Shown: piece after piece, positions 1 to 8,477 of the stretch
Layout: the number at the start of each line of letters is the position of its first letter
How positions within the stretch are numbered: position 1 is the stretch's first letter
Source: Pelagihabitans sp947500445
GTDB taxonomy: Bacteria; Bacteroidota; Bacteroidia; Flavobacteriales; Flavobacteriaceae
Length of the DNA stretch: 64,000 nucleotides
Reading direction: 5' to 3'
Assembly: GCF_050589625.1 (NCBI RefSeq)
Contig: NZ_JBNGOP010000013.1
Location: 1 to 64,000, forward strand
The notes under the pieces: generated by a model
The model's database searches: none
What the model was told of the DNA's origin: nothing
The model's input: only the letters and a program-made list of their open reading frames with translations
Position numbers and translations under genes: made by a program

Positions 1-414
1 GCTCGCCGAATTGCCCCGGCCCACATAACGGATGTAACGGCCCTCCTGCGCCTCGAAGGGAAAGGGTTCCGGTTCCAAGGTGGTACCGCTGCTCTGGAAG
101 CCCGTGCGGATATCGGTCCAGTTGATCCCATCGTCGGAACGTTGCAGATCGAAATACGCACGGCGCTGATCGCCCTTGTAGTAGGCGATGCGTACCTCGG
201 CAAAACGTTTTACCTCCCCCAGGTCGATCGTCGCATAGACCGGGTCCAGATTGGCGCTCCATCGGGTGTTAAGATCCCCGTCAAAAAGGTTGTCGACAAT
301 GTTGGTACGGTCCTCTTCCGTGGCGCTAACGGCCACGGGGGTCAAGGGCTGCTGGGCGAACAGTGCCATCGTGATACTGAAAAAAGCGGAAAAAAGGAGC
401 GATCGGTCTTTCAT
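1..414 (-). CDS. Secreted F5/8 type C (discoidin) domain protein, C-terminus outside window
   Basis: Reading the minus strand from the ATG at 412-414 gives 138 codons open to the window edge. Residues 1-21 are a signal peptide (MKDRSLLFSAFFSITMALFA, cleavage near FAQQP). The mature part starts with a discoidin-like sandwich: NLFDGDLNTRWSA, then YATIDLGEVKRFAEVRIAYY, then FDLQRSDDGINWTD, the usual layout of an F5/8C carbohydrate-binding domain. In marine flavobacteria such N-terminal domains often sit on polysaccharide lyases or other algal-polysaccharide enzymes, but the catalytic part is not visible, so the activity is unknown. Gene is truncated by the window, not by mutation. Confidence 0.8.
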   Translation of the reverse strand, partial: MKDRSLLFSAFFSITMALFAQQPLTPVAVSATEEDRTNIVDNLFDGDLNTRWSANLDPVYATIDLGEVKRFAEVRIAYYKGDQRRAYFDLQRSDDGINWTDIRTGFQSSGTTLEPEPFPFEAQEGRYIRYVGRGNSAS

Positions 415-1195
415 GTTCTTCTGTGTTTGGCCATATAAATGTGGTGGCGAACGCGGAAAATTCCCGACGTCCTTACACCGTTTCATAGTATGGTGTTATG
501 TTTTGGATTGTAGGTGTTGTAGGTTTTTTACTTGTAAGGAGTTGTACGTATCGATTGAGGCACACGGATTTTAGATCCGTTGTGTTGCCCGGAATATTCG
601 TTGACATACCCTTTGGAGACCATTCCGATACCGGCTTTTCATGGTTTGGGAATTTTAAGGAAACCTCCCATAGTCGTATTTCCTTGTTCGGATAGGAATC
701 CAAATACTTTTTCCCGCATGATCCGGTCGTCTTCTAAAAAATGGAATAGGATGGGATTAGTGCTCCTTCTTAAAAGGATTATGATCTGGATGCTGTTTTA
801 AGGTAACGCGTAACGTTATGGGCAATTGTCCTTCCGATCGGTATCCCTCTGGGTCATTTTATCGGAACTCCTAGGAACAAAAGATGGTGTCTTTTGACTG
901 GGGACTTTACTAAATCCCCCGCCGTCCGGCACCTCTAAAATAACTTCTCTGTAAGTTTTGCACGGGGAGCGCCTCTGGAAATGAGCTGAAGCGCGTAGTT
1001 TATGATATGGTTTTGGAGCTACCATCAAAAAACCCCTACGAAAAGATCAAGATTTGATTTATAACGTTCTTTCTAGCATCACGCCCCTTTCTTTTATCGA
1101 ACACGGGTTGGTTTATGGGCAATGCTCAAAGTATAAGTGGAGCACATACGGTACCGCGTCGTCATCGATAGGTGCACCGACTACGGTAATGTCGA
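415..1195. other. Gene-poor stretch, no supported gene
   Basis: About 780 bases between the start of the discoidin-domain gene and the stop of the DUF4846 gene. Only short reading frames are present on either strand, none with a recognisable family, signal peptide or overlap logic. The one structured element I see is a hairpin at 561-584 (arms CACACGGAT and ATCCGTTGTG with one bulged T, loop TTTAG). It may be part of a 5' regulatory region or decayed sequence. Confidence 0.5.
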
Positions 1196-2068
1196 TCAGA
1201 ACCGTTTTAGTGCTTTGGTCTTAAAAACCCATTCGGGCGTTTGCAGCGGCGCTTTTTCGTTTTCAAAATACCAAGCCCCGGAACCTCCTTCGCTATCGGG
1301 GTTCAAAAGCACCTGTATTTCCTGTGCGGGCATATAACTTTGGGCCAATAAAAAAGCTTTTTTACCAGTCTTTACGTGTGTTGCCATATCGACAACAATT
1401 ACGGCATGGCCAGGAAAACCACCTTTTATGAACACGTCTCCGATCTGTAGCGAAGCATAGGGCACCGGTTTCATTTCTTTGGATAAGGATGCCGTACCGG
1501 CATAGCTAAAGACCATTTCAAGATAACGCCAAAAATCGTCCGGGTCATCGGAAGGCGCTGTTCGCTGTTTCCAATATACCCGATTCCCGTCCACTACGAT
1601 CCGCTTTCCTTTGCGCCATTTACTGTATTCGGCCTTAAAGCCATTGGTGAAATTGAAATGGATACTATCGTACAGTCCCTGCTCGAACAAATAGTCGGCA
1701 CGCAGGCGCATTACCGCGTCGGCACATTGGTGTAGGTCCCTTTTACCGATGGGGAGATCCACCACTGCCACATAAACATTGGCATTGGGTTTTGTAGTGC
1801 CATCAAAGTACGTGACTCGGGCCTGAGGTTTTTTCAGGGGCAGGTTACTTAAAAAGAATGCGAATGAATTGGTGTCCCTAGGGGTCCTTTCAAAGCCTTC
1901 CGGTACCGTAAACCGTGAAAAAATGGTGTTTTTTGAAGTTTGCACGGTGTCTATCGTTATCGTTGTGGAATGGTTTACCGCAGTTTGGGGCGCCGGCGGC
2001 GTACGCTTTGGTTTGCAGGCCAAAAAAAGCGGTAGGATACAACTGATGAATTTTAGGTATGCGGTCAT
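1196..2068 (-). CDS. DUF4846 family lipoprotein
   Basis: 290 residues. I start at the ATG at 2066-2068 because it gives a clean lipoprotein signal (MTAYLKFISCILPLFLAC, lipid Cys at 18); the longer frame to 2164 runs through the upstream hairpin. The body has DUF4846 traits: FAFFLSNLPLK, YVAVVDLPIGKRDLHQCADA, MRLRADYLFEQG, and later GDVFIKGGFPGHAVIVVDMA and LLAQSYMPAQEIQVLLNP. The FPGHAVIVVD segment looks like an NlpC/P60-like or transglutaminase-like core His, but no activity is established. It lies outside the cytoplasm, anchored in a membrane. It follows the SIMPL gene on the same strand, separated by a strong hairpin, so it probably has its own promoter. Confidence 0.8.
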   Translation of the reverse strand: MTAYLKFISCILPLFLACKPKRTPPAPQTAVNHSTTITIDTVQTSKNTIFSRFTVPEGFERTPRDTNSFAFFLSNLPLKKPQARVTYFDGTTKPNANVYVAVVDLPIGKRDLHQCADAVMRLRADYLFEQGLYDSIHFNFTNGFKAEYSKWRKGKRIVVDGNRVYWKQRTAPSDDPDDFWRYLEMVFSYAGTASLSKEMKPVPYASLQIGDVFIKGGFPGHAVIVVDMATHVKTGKKAFLLAQSYMPAQEIQVLLNPDSEGGSGAWYFENEKAPLQTPEWVFKTKALKRF

Positions 2069-2093
2069 GGTAAAGGCGTTGCGACAAAGGTAT

Positions 2094-2152
2094 AACACCC
2101 TGTTCCTTAATACCAGAAACGGTGTTGTTATTTCTGGGAGGAACAGGGTGTT
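2094..2152. terminator. Long composite hairpin between SIMPL and DUF4846 genes
   Basis: A perfect 13-bp outer inverted repeat, AACACCCTGTTCC at 2094-2106 against GGAACAGGGTGTT at 2140-2152, encloses a second perfect 7-bp pair, CCAGAAA (2113-2119) with TTTCTGG (2131-2137). It sits just after the SIMPL stop in the direction of transcription. There is no T-tract downstream on the minus strand, so it may be a transcription end, an mRNA-stabilising 3' hairpin or a small palindromic repeat rather than a textbook intrinsic terminator. Confidence 0.55.
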
Positions 2153-2174
2153 AAAAACAACCAACTAATGCGGT

Positions 2175-2780
2175 CTACAGCAGTTCAAAGGTCACGGAGA
2201 TTTGATAATCCCTAGTGTCGGCCGAACTGCCATAATAGAGTGATTCTACAATTTCGTTACGGTTGGAATCGTTGATAAACGTAGCTTTTCCGATTTTCCG
2301 GCCTATTTTTTTTGCCAGCATAGAAGCCTTTTCCTTGGCATCTTCATATGCCGCCGTCGCATACTCGGCCATTTGTTGATCGGTAAGGGTCGTTTTTAAA
2401 TTGGTGTCGTTTTTTTGAACACCGATAGCCTTTACCATTAAGAATTTCTGAAGTGTTTCAATGGATTTGGTCTTGAATTCGTAAACTGTACCTTCTTTGT
2501 CATACCCCAACATTGCATAGTGAAATGGCTTTTCCACCACTTGTTCGGTCGGTATACCCGCTTTGGCCAGTTTTTCCATATAGGTCGACTTTAATTCGGA
2601 AATATTGGTCGTTTGGGCATCATAATAGACATTTACCATACTCAAGATCATTTTGGCCGAGAACTCTGGGGCAATAGCATATTGGTGCTTTCCGGTAACT
2701 GAAATTTGGTCACGCTCGGTTTGTGCGATCATGCTTGTTGTGATTAAAATAAAGAAAAGGTGGAACGTTAGTTTTTTCAT
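2175..2780 (-). CDS. SIMPL (DUF541) domain periplasmic protein
   Basis: 201 residues from the ATG at 2778-2780; this start gives a good signal peptide (MKKLTFHLFFILITTSMIAQ), whereas the longer frame to 2864 overlaps the upstream gene. Mature protein carries the SIMPL pattern: ISVTGKHQYAIAPEF near the N-terminus, a central helix with AAYEDAKEKASMLAKKIGRK, and a C-terminal strand RDYQISVTFELL. Members are exported proteins of mostly unknown role (the family name comes from a mouse signalling protein). It is downstream of a small membrane-protein gene on the same strand, 44 bases away. Confidence 0.8.
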   Translation of the reverse strand: MKKLTFHLFFILITTSMIAQTERDQISVTGKHQYAIAPEFSAKMILSMVNVYYDAQTTNISELKSTYMEKLAKAGIPTEQVVEKPFHYAMLGYDKEGTVYEFKTKSIETLQKFLMVKAIGVQKNDTNLKTTLTDQQMAEYATAAYEDAKEKASMLAKKIGRKIGKATFINDSNRNEIVESLYYGSSADTRDYQISVTFELL

Positions 2781-2824
2781 GATTTCTGATGTTAAAGCGT
2801 TGAAGTGGTATTTGGTTTTAGCAT

Positions 2825-3250
2825 TTAGGAAATGGTATAGATCAATGAGGCCACGATCATCCATGTTCCTACGGCGATACCCACAATACCGAGTTTCCCC
2901 AGTTTCGGAGCTATTTTGCCGCGCAGTTCTTCCGCTTTTGCCCGCGCCGTCTCGTTTTTGGAAAGGAACAATTTGTTCATCAGGCCCAAGCCGAGCATAA
3001 AGCCCAGAATGGCTGAAATGATGTTACCGGCCAAAAAAGTGACCCACCAGATTGGCGCACTCGACAACCAACCGATATGGAGTATGGCCTGTACAATTCC
3101 CCATAGGCCCCAAATACAAAAGGCCATGCCGATCCATCCTTGGTAGGGCTCTATTTTTTCCAAGAGCTCTTTGGCATTGGGTTTTTTTGATAGGATCAAT
3201 GATGGTACTGCGATAATGCTTAATAGTACTAATGAAATTCCCCAGAACAT
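2825..3250 (-). CDS. Small integral membrane protein, unknown function
   Basis: 141 residues with four predicted membrane segments: about 1-20 (FWGISLVLLSIIAVPSLIL), 37-59 (GWIGMAFCIWGLWGIVQAIL), 66-93 (APIWWVTFLAGNIISAILGF) and 119-140 (LGIVGIAVGTWMIVASLIYT). A polar, Lys/Glu-rich loop (SKNETARAKAEELRGKIAPK) precedes the last helix. I do not recognise the family. Likely first gene of a short minus-strand unit with the SIMPL gene. Confidence 0.65.
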   Translation of the reverse strand: MFWGISLVLLSIIAVPSLILSKKPNAKELLEKIEPYQGWIGMAFCIWGLWGIVQAILHIGWLSSAPIWWVTFLAGNIISAILGFMLGLGLMNKLFLSKNETARAKAEELRGKIAPKLGKLGIVGIAVGTWMIVASLIYTIS

Positions 3251-3603
3251 ACGTTTGTTTTTTAAGGTTAGTAATAGGAGGTGTTGAAATTGGTTTCAAC
3301 CGTTTTGTTTTTCTGATACAAAGATGCCTTCGGACCTCACGTTTTTTCACCCTTTCACTAGCTAAAATGAGCACCCTGAATACGGGGATATACCAGGAAT
3401 GTTCGGTGTAGTGCCAAGGGTTTTTGTCGGTGCTTAAATTTTTGAGGTTTCTCTGACGGGATTTTCAAAAAGTGCCGTAGCATACCTTTTTAATAGTGGG
3501 CGCGGGGTTTTTAAAGACCGAGTCCCTTTATGGATTCCATTTCCATAATTCAGAATGTTTTACGAACTTGCCACGCTCGACCATATCCTAAAGTATTCCT
3601 CCT
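3251..3603. other. Intergenic region between divergent genes
   Basis: About 350 bases between the membrane-protein gene (minus) and dnaG (plus). It must hold both promoters, but I find no exact TAnnTTTG box at a convincing distance for either, and no gene, repeat or RNA that I can support. Confidence 0.5.
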
Positions 3604-5583
3604 TTGATAGCAAAGACCACCATCGATCAAGTATACGAAACCGCTCGACTAGAGGAGGTTATCGGTGATTTTGTGACCTTAAAAAAATCAGGTTCCAATT
3701 TTAAGGGGCTCAGTCCGTTCAGCGACGAACGCACCCCTAGTTTTATGGTCTCTCCCGTAAAACAGATATGGAAGGATTTTAGTAGCGGTAAGGGGGGCAA
3801 TGTGGTGGCCTTTTTAATGGAACACGAACATTTCACCTATCCGGAGGCCATAAAGTATCTCGCCAAAAAATACAACATTGAAATAGAGGAGACCGAGCGT
3901 ACCGACGAGCAAAAACAGCAGGCCAACGAACGCGAAAGCATGTACCTGGTGTCGGAATACGCCCAACAATATTTTAGTAGCATACTGAAGGATACCGAGC
4001 TTGGAAAAGCCATAGGCCTGAGTTATTTTAAGGAACGCGGTTTTACCGACGCTACCATTGAGAAATTTGGCTTGGGATATTGTCTGGACCAATGGGACGG
4101 TTTTACCAAGGCGGCCTTGGACAAGGGGTATCAGTTGAATTATCTTGAAAAAACCGGTCTTACCATAGTAAAGGAAGACAAAAACAGTCCGAACGAGCGC
4201 AGGACCTTTGATCGTTTCAAGGGTAGGGTCATGTTTCCGATTCGTTCCATGAGCGGTAGGGTACTGGGTTTCGGGGGGCGTATACTGACCAATGATAAAA
4301 AAGCGGCTAAGTACCTGAACTCTCCCGAAAGCGATATCTACCACAAGAGCAAGGTACTCTATGGGATCTATCATGCCAAGCAGGCCATTGCGAAGGAAGA
4401 TAATTGTTATTTGGTGGAAGGCTATACCGATGTGATTCAATTTCAGCAACGTGGCATCGCCAATGTGGTTTCGTCCAGCGGTACGGCACTGACCCCGGAA
4501 CAGATACGGTTGATCAACCGTTTGACAAAAAACATTACGGTACTGTTCGATGGCGATGCGGCAGGGCTTCGGGCTTCGCTTCGGGGTATCGACCTCATTT
4601 TGGAGCAAGGAATGAACGTAAAGGTCTGTTCGTTTCCCGAAGGGGAAGATCCCGATAGTTTTGCCAAGAACAATAGCTTGGAGGAAGTTACCGATTACCT
4701 GAAAGCTGCCAGCAAGGATTTTATTCAGTTCAAGGCCAACCTATTGGCCGAAGAAGCAGCCAACGATCCCATTAAAAGGGCCGATACGGTTAGGGATATC
4801 GTGAACAGTATTTCCAAAATACCCGATGCCATTAAACGGGAGATCTATGTTCAGGAATGTGCCCAGATCATGAACGTTTCCGAAAACGTGTTGTTCAGTA
4901 CTTTGGCACAGATCGGTAAAAAAGAGCTTGCCGACGCCTCTAAAAAAGCCAAGCAGGAGCCGAAAGCGTTTGAGGTGGTCAAGAACGAACCTACCATTGA
5001 AAAGGTGGACGTACAATACGAACTAGAGCGCAAGATCATAGAAATACTATTATTGTACGGCCAAAAAGAGGAATCTTTTGAAGATTTGGTGTTGAAGGAA
5101 AACGACAATGGCGATCTGGAATTGGAACCCGAATCGGCGAACGTAAAAGTGTACGAGAAAATATATTTGGACCTTCAGGAAGATGAAATAGAACTGGCCA
5201 ATGAAAAGTTTAGGGATATCTATTCCCACCTGATCAAAGAACTGAATGAAAATGAGGCCTTCTCCGTGAACAGTTTTATGGCCGAACTGGATCAGGAAAT
5301 GGTATCACAGATTTCGGCTATTTTAATGGAAGAGGAAAAGTATACGCTACACAACTGGGAGCGAAAGGATATTTTTCCAAAAGAAAAACATATGGGCGTT
5401 GCCCAATTGGTAGGGGAAACGATATTGACCCTGCGTTGTTTTTTGATCAAAAAACGAATGGGCTCCCTGCAAAAACGTACCGAACAGAGCGAAACCGATA
5501 ACAGGGAGGTCATGGAGGAGATCATGAGTTACCTACAGCTGAACAAATTGCTCAACCAAAAGTTAAATCGCGTGCTTTCTTGA
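3604..5583 (+). CDS. dnaG: DNA primase DnaG
   Basis: 659 residues; synthesises RNA primers at the replication fork. The start is TTG (3604-3606): the frame from there, MIAKTTIDQVYETARLEEVI, matches the usual primase N-terminus, and no ATG lies at a fitting place. N-terminal CHC2-type domain about 1-100, RNA-polymerase basic ridge near 200-228 (RRTFDRFKGRVMFPI, GFGGRIL), TOPRIM with EGYTDV (272-277) and DGDAAG (316-321), then a helicase-binding C-terminal region. Oddity: the four zinc ligands of the CHC2 finger are all replaced. The stretch aligned with C-PFH reads S37-PFS40, and that aligned with CFGC reads D58-FSS61, while flanking residues (TPSF, GKGGN, FLMEHE) are kept. Confidence 0.95.
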   Translation: MIAKTTIDQVYETARLEEVIGDFVTLKKSGSNFKGLSPFSDERTPSFMVSPVKQIWKDFSSGKGGNVVAFLMEHEHFTYPEAIKYLAKKYNIEIEETERTDEQKQQANERESMYLVSEYAQQYFSSILKDTELGKAIGLSYFKERGFTDATIEKFGLGYCLDQWDGFTKAALDKGYQLNYLEKTGLTIVKEDKNSPNERRTFDRFKGRVMFPIRSMSGRVLGFGGRILTNDKKAAKYLNSPESDIYHKSKVLYGIYHAKQAIAKEDNCYLVEGYTDVIQFQQRGIANVVSSSGTALTPEQIRLINRLTKNITVLFDGDAAGLRASLRGIDLILEQGMNVKVCSFPEGEDPDSFAKNNSLEEVTDYLKAASKDFIQFKANLLAEEAANDPIKRADTVRDIVNSISKIPDAIKREIYVQECAQIMNVSENVLFSTLAQIGKKELADASKKAKQEPKAFEVVKNEPTIEKVDVQYELERKIIEILLLYGQKEESFEDLVLKENDNGDLELEPESANVKVYEKIYLDLQEDEIELANEKFRDIYSHLIKELNENEAFSVNSFMAELDQEMVSQISAILMEEEKYTLHNWERKDIFPKEKHMGVAQLVGETILTLRCFLIKKRMGSLQKRTEQSETDNREVMEEIMSYLQLNKLLNQKLNRVLS

Positions 5584-5594
5584 TCGGATACGTT

Positions 5595-5621
5595 ATGCCA
5601 TTTCAAAATTAAAATGGTATT
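5595..5621. repeat. 27-bp dispersed palindrome, copy 1
   Basis: Imperfect inverted repeat with arms GCCATTT and AAATGGT around CAAAATTA. It aligns without gaps to copies at 16937-16963, 16986-17012 and 42594-42620 (consensus arms ATACCATTT / AAATGGTATT). Lies upstream of the Asp-rich secreted protein gene. Confidence 0.7.
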
Positions 5622-5669
5622 ATTTAAAATTGAAAAAGACAAATAGCTTTCAACAAAAAGAAACAAGCA

Positions 5670-7493
5670 ATGTACGAATACAAAACAGTCAATAATTTTC
5701 TTTGGATTACGCTATTGTATGCGGTCACGGCCTTTGTGCCGGTATACGGACAGGAAGGGGAGGTGCTGCTCCCGTTTCGGTTTCCCTTTCCCGATGATAT
5801 GGATAAAGTGGAACGATTGGATTTTGATAAGGACGGGGACCCGGACGCGATCCGGTATACCATACACGGGGGCATTCCCGTTATGTGGGTCGACGATGAC
5901 GATGATATGAAAGCGAACGATTGGGAAGGGGATATCGATAACGATTGTGTGCTGATCGACCGGGATAAGGATGGCACCTTTGCCGGACCTTGGGACTTTT
6001 CCGTCGATTACGGGGACGAAAATGGTGATGGAGTAGCGGATGTACAGTTGGTCGTCGGTAATGGTGATAGCGCCGTGCGGAACGAATGGGACTGGGCCGC
6101 CGATATCATGTGGTTTATCGACGATGGGGAACAGGATGCCAACTTCGCCTATGTCGACTGGAATAAAATAGACCTAAAATGCTGGGAACACTATGGGCAT
6201 GCCAATTTTTACGCAGATTATCATGGTCAGACGACCTTTACCAAAATGAACGTTTCCAGTTTTAGAATGCACGATTTTAGATATAGCTGGGAGAACCCGT
6301 TCTATTTTTTTGATATGGATGGCGACACCCATAGCGAAATGGCCATACGGTTGGAAGATACCCCCGTTTTTAAGAACAAGCCCGAAGGCATAAACGGTAG
6401 GGTGGACAATTCCCTTTTTAAGGATTTGGACGAAGCTATCGACGTAACGTTCATCGGAGTATTGGACAAAGGGTACATTTCCTTTGATCTGGACAACGAC
6501 AATGCCCCCTCCAACGAATTCGATTTCGATATGAGCCTACAGTTCAACGGGGAACACGGTTATGATTACAATCACATGAAGCGACCATTTAGCTCTATTG
6601 ATGGCCTTAAAGCGGCCGATACCCTTATGTTCGACTCCCGTTGGAGACATCTCAGCGAGCTGGTGTACCCCACGCGCGATGCATCCCGGGATATTCTTTT
6701 TAAGGATGGCAATTGGGAAGCGTGCTGGTTTGTCTTTGATGAGGATGATGATTGTGCCCGTTGGGAACGAGTGGAACTATTACAGCCCAAGGAACTCTTT
6801 AAAACCGGGATGCGAAACGAAGGATTGGACCATAACCCCCAGGCCGATGAGATCGGGGATCGTGGGGAGTTCGATCTGGACAACTCCGGAAAAGGAAATC
6901 TTTACATCGCCCCTTTTGATGGAAGAATGCATTTATACGGTGCGGAGTGGGGCGCATGGCGTATCGACCAAGATGCGTACTCCTATCAAGGGTACGGTGG
7001 GTTATATGATAGATCGGGCTATGTGCGCAGCCAGTTGAAAGCGCCGCGCTTTGGTACGGTAAAGTATTCCGATACCGATGGAAATGGTTTTATCGATCTG
7101 TTGGAGTATGATTTGAACGGAGATACCCTTTTCGAACATAACCTTTCCTTTAAGGCTTTGGGCATCGAAGATACCAACGAAATTATATCGATGCAAACCA
7201 CTGATTATAAGGTGCTTTCCGAGTTGTACCAAAAAATGGGCGATGCCATATGGGACAAAGGTCAAAGGGCATTGGCCACTTTGGAAGGCTTTGGACTCAA
7301 CACCGCCTGGTACGCGTTTTACAAGCAACCCAAGTCCTTACGGGAAAAATATAGCTATGGCTATTGGATCAATTTTTATTGCTATTGGGATTTGAGGAAG
7401 TTTTTCGAAAAAACCGGTGACCAAGATATGGTCGTTGCTACGGATAAAGCTTTTTTGTCCGGAAAATGGGAAGCGCTACCTAAGAAGAAATAG
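5670..7493 (+). CDS. Secreted Asp-rich protein with Ca-binding-like loops
   Basis: 607 residues with a signal peptide (LWITLLYAVTAFVPVYGQ, cleavage near residue 27). Family not recognised. The mature chain is very acidic and studded with EF-hand/dockerin/FG-GAP-like loops: DFDKDGDPDAI, DRDKDGTFAG, DENGDGVADV, FDMDGDTHSEM, DLDNDNAPSNEFD, DLDNSGKGNLYI, DTDGNGFIDLLEYDLNGD. It is also rich in Trp/Tyr, as in glycan-binding or glycan-degrading proteins. The C-terminal 100 residues are helical (LYQKMGDAIWDKGQRALATL). No T9SS sorting tail is seen. A calcium-stabilised extracellular or periplasmic role in polysaccharide use is a guess from composition and context. Confidence 0.75.
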   Translation: MYEYKTVNNFLWITLLYAVTAFVPVYGQEGEVLLPFRFPFPDDMDKVERLDFDKDGDPDAIRYTIHGGIPVMWVDDDDDMKANDWEGDIDNDCVLIDRDKDGTFAGPWDFSVDYGDENGDGVADVQLVVGNGDSAVRNEWDWAADIMWFIDDGEQDANFAYVDWNKIDLKCWEHYGHANFYADYHGQTTFTKMNVSSFRMHDFRYSWENPFYFFDMDGDTHSEMAIRLEDTPVFKNKPEGINGRVDNSLFKDLDEAIDVTFIGVLDKGYISFDLDNDNAPSNEFDFDMSLQFNGEHGYDYNHMKRPFSSIDGLKAADTLMFDSRWRHLSELVYPTRDASRDILFKDGNWEACWFVFDEDDDCARWERVELLQPKELFKTGMRNEGLDHNPQADEIGDRGEFDLDNSGKGNLYIAPFDGRMHLYGAEWGAWRIDQDAYSYQGYGGLYDRSGYVRSQLKAPRFGTVKYSDTDGNGFIDLLEYDLNGDTLFEHNLSFKALGIEDTNEIISMQTTDYKVLSELYQKMGDAIWDKGQRALATLEGFGLNTAWYAFYKQPKSLREKYSYGYWINFYCYWDLRKFFEKTGDQDMVVATDKAFLSGKWEALPKKK

Positions 7494-7632
7494 GTCGAAC
7501 ACAGCGCGGTGTACAGGAAGGTATAGCTTCACGCTTCTGGGTCGATCAAACAGCACTGCAGAGGGTTTATCGTACGTTTTTCCGTCCATATCAATAGAAC
7601 TCGATACCGATTGATAGGTGGCGTATCGGTAC

Positions 7633-7661
7633 AAAAAAAGCCTCCATTGGAGGCTTTTTTT
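7633..7661. terminator. Bidirectional intrinsic terminator
   Basis: A7-GCCTCC, loop ATT, GGAGGC-T7: a perfect stem flanked by A- and T-tracts, so it works on both strands. It lies between the convergent Asp-rich protein gene (plus) and response-regulator gene (minus). Confidence 0.9.
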
Positions 7662-7681
7662 ATTTTTTACAAAGCAATAAA

Positions 7682-8311
7682 TTAATAAAGCTCAAGTGCT
7701 TTTGCTTGCTGTAATAGGTCTACCATATTGTCCACGTTCAATTTTTTCATCAAACGCGCTTTATAGGTACTTACCGTTTTTTCGTTTAGGTTGAGCCCTA
7801 GGGCTACATCCTTGTTTCGTTTACCGCTGGCCAATAGTTTCAATACTTCCACTTCTCTTGAGGAAAGTTTTCTAAAGAACCTTCTTGGTCGTTGGGTGCC
7901 TTCATCAAAGGCGAGTCGTTGCGCCAGTTCATTGGTGATGAACATGTTTCCTTCCGCCACTTTTCGTACCGCTGAAATCAGATAATCGATATCGGATGCT
8001 TTGGATAGGTAACCAAAGGCACCTGCACGGATCGTGCTCAATGCGTATACGTCTTCGGATTGACCGCTGTACATCAAAACTTTTACATCAGGGAACTCTT
8101 TCTTTATTTTCCGTAATGCAGCGATTCCGTTAATTTCCGGGATATCCATTTCCAACATGACAACGTCCGGAGTTACTTTTTCCAACTTCTCGAACAATTC
8201 GTTTGTGGTAGCGACATCATCCATTACTTCTATGCCAGAAGCCGTTTCTAGCACGTGTTTTACGCCCATACGAATAATCGGATGGTTGTCGGCAATCAGA
8301 ACTTTAATCAT
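7682..8311 (-). CDS. Atypical NarL/LuxR-family response regulator
   Basis: 209 residues: receiver domain 1-120 and a LuxR-type helix-turn-helix about 145-205 (SSREVEVLKLLASGKRNKD, LNLNEKTVSTYKARLMKKL). Acts as a DNA-binding regulator. The receiver keeps Asp8, a Ser/Thr switch region (MYSG) and Lys (YLSKA), but the phospho-acceptor position is Glu54: the line reads PDVVMLEMDIPEING where the usual motif is LLDxxMP. Glu can mimic the phosphorylated state, so this regulator may be constitutively active or controlled another way. It stands alone with no histidine kinase beside it. Confidence 0.9.
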   Translation of the reverse strand: MIKVLIADNHPIIRMGVKHVLETASGIEVMDDVATTNELFEKLEKVTPDVVMLEMDIPEINGIAALRKIKKEFPDVKVLMYSGQSEDVYALSTIRAGAFGYLSKASDIDYLISAVRKVAEGNMFITNELAQRLAFDEGTQRPRRFFRKLSSREVEVLKLLASGKRNKDVALGLNLNEKTVSTYKARLMKKLNVDNMVDLLQQAKALELY

Positions 8312-8351
8312 AATACAGGTTTATATCTATTTGGTATATTGGTGGCGTGTC

Positions 8352-8359
8352 CAAATATA
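8352..8359 (-). promoter_or_regulatory. Candidate -7 box upstream of the response regulator
   Basis: On the minus strand reads TATATTTG, an exact match to the Bacteroidetes TAnnTTTG box, 41 bases upstream of the response-regulator ATG. I see no clear -33 TTTG at the expected distance. Confidence 0.45.
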
Positions 8360-8477
8360 CTGACACGCAATGTAAGGCATAATGCTTTAACTCTTATTCA
8401 AAAATGCGATTTTTTTTGCACATTTCGCCAATTTTAATATTTTATTCGACTATAACACAACATTTTAGGTTAAGATG

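Noticed and set aside
561..584. tRNA-Leu-like anticodon arm (CACACGGAT / ATCCGTTGTG)
   Set aside because: No acceptor, D- or T-arm around it, and the loop has no valid Leu anticodon; kept only as a hairpin in a gene-poor stretch.
816..1028. 70-codon minus-strand reading frame
   Set aside because: No family, no signal peptide, low-complexity Ser/Pro/Lys mix, and no context supporting translation.
3555..3670. Short plus-strand frame from ATG 3555 overlapping the dnaG start
   Set aside because: It overlaps dnaG out of frame, has no match, and would stop soon after; the dnaG TTG start explains the region.
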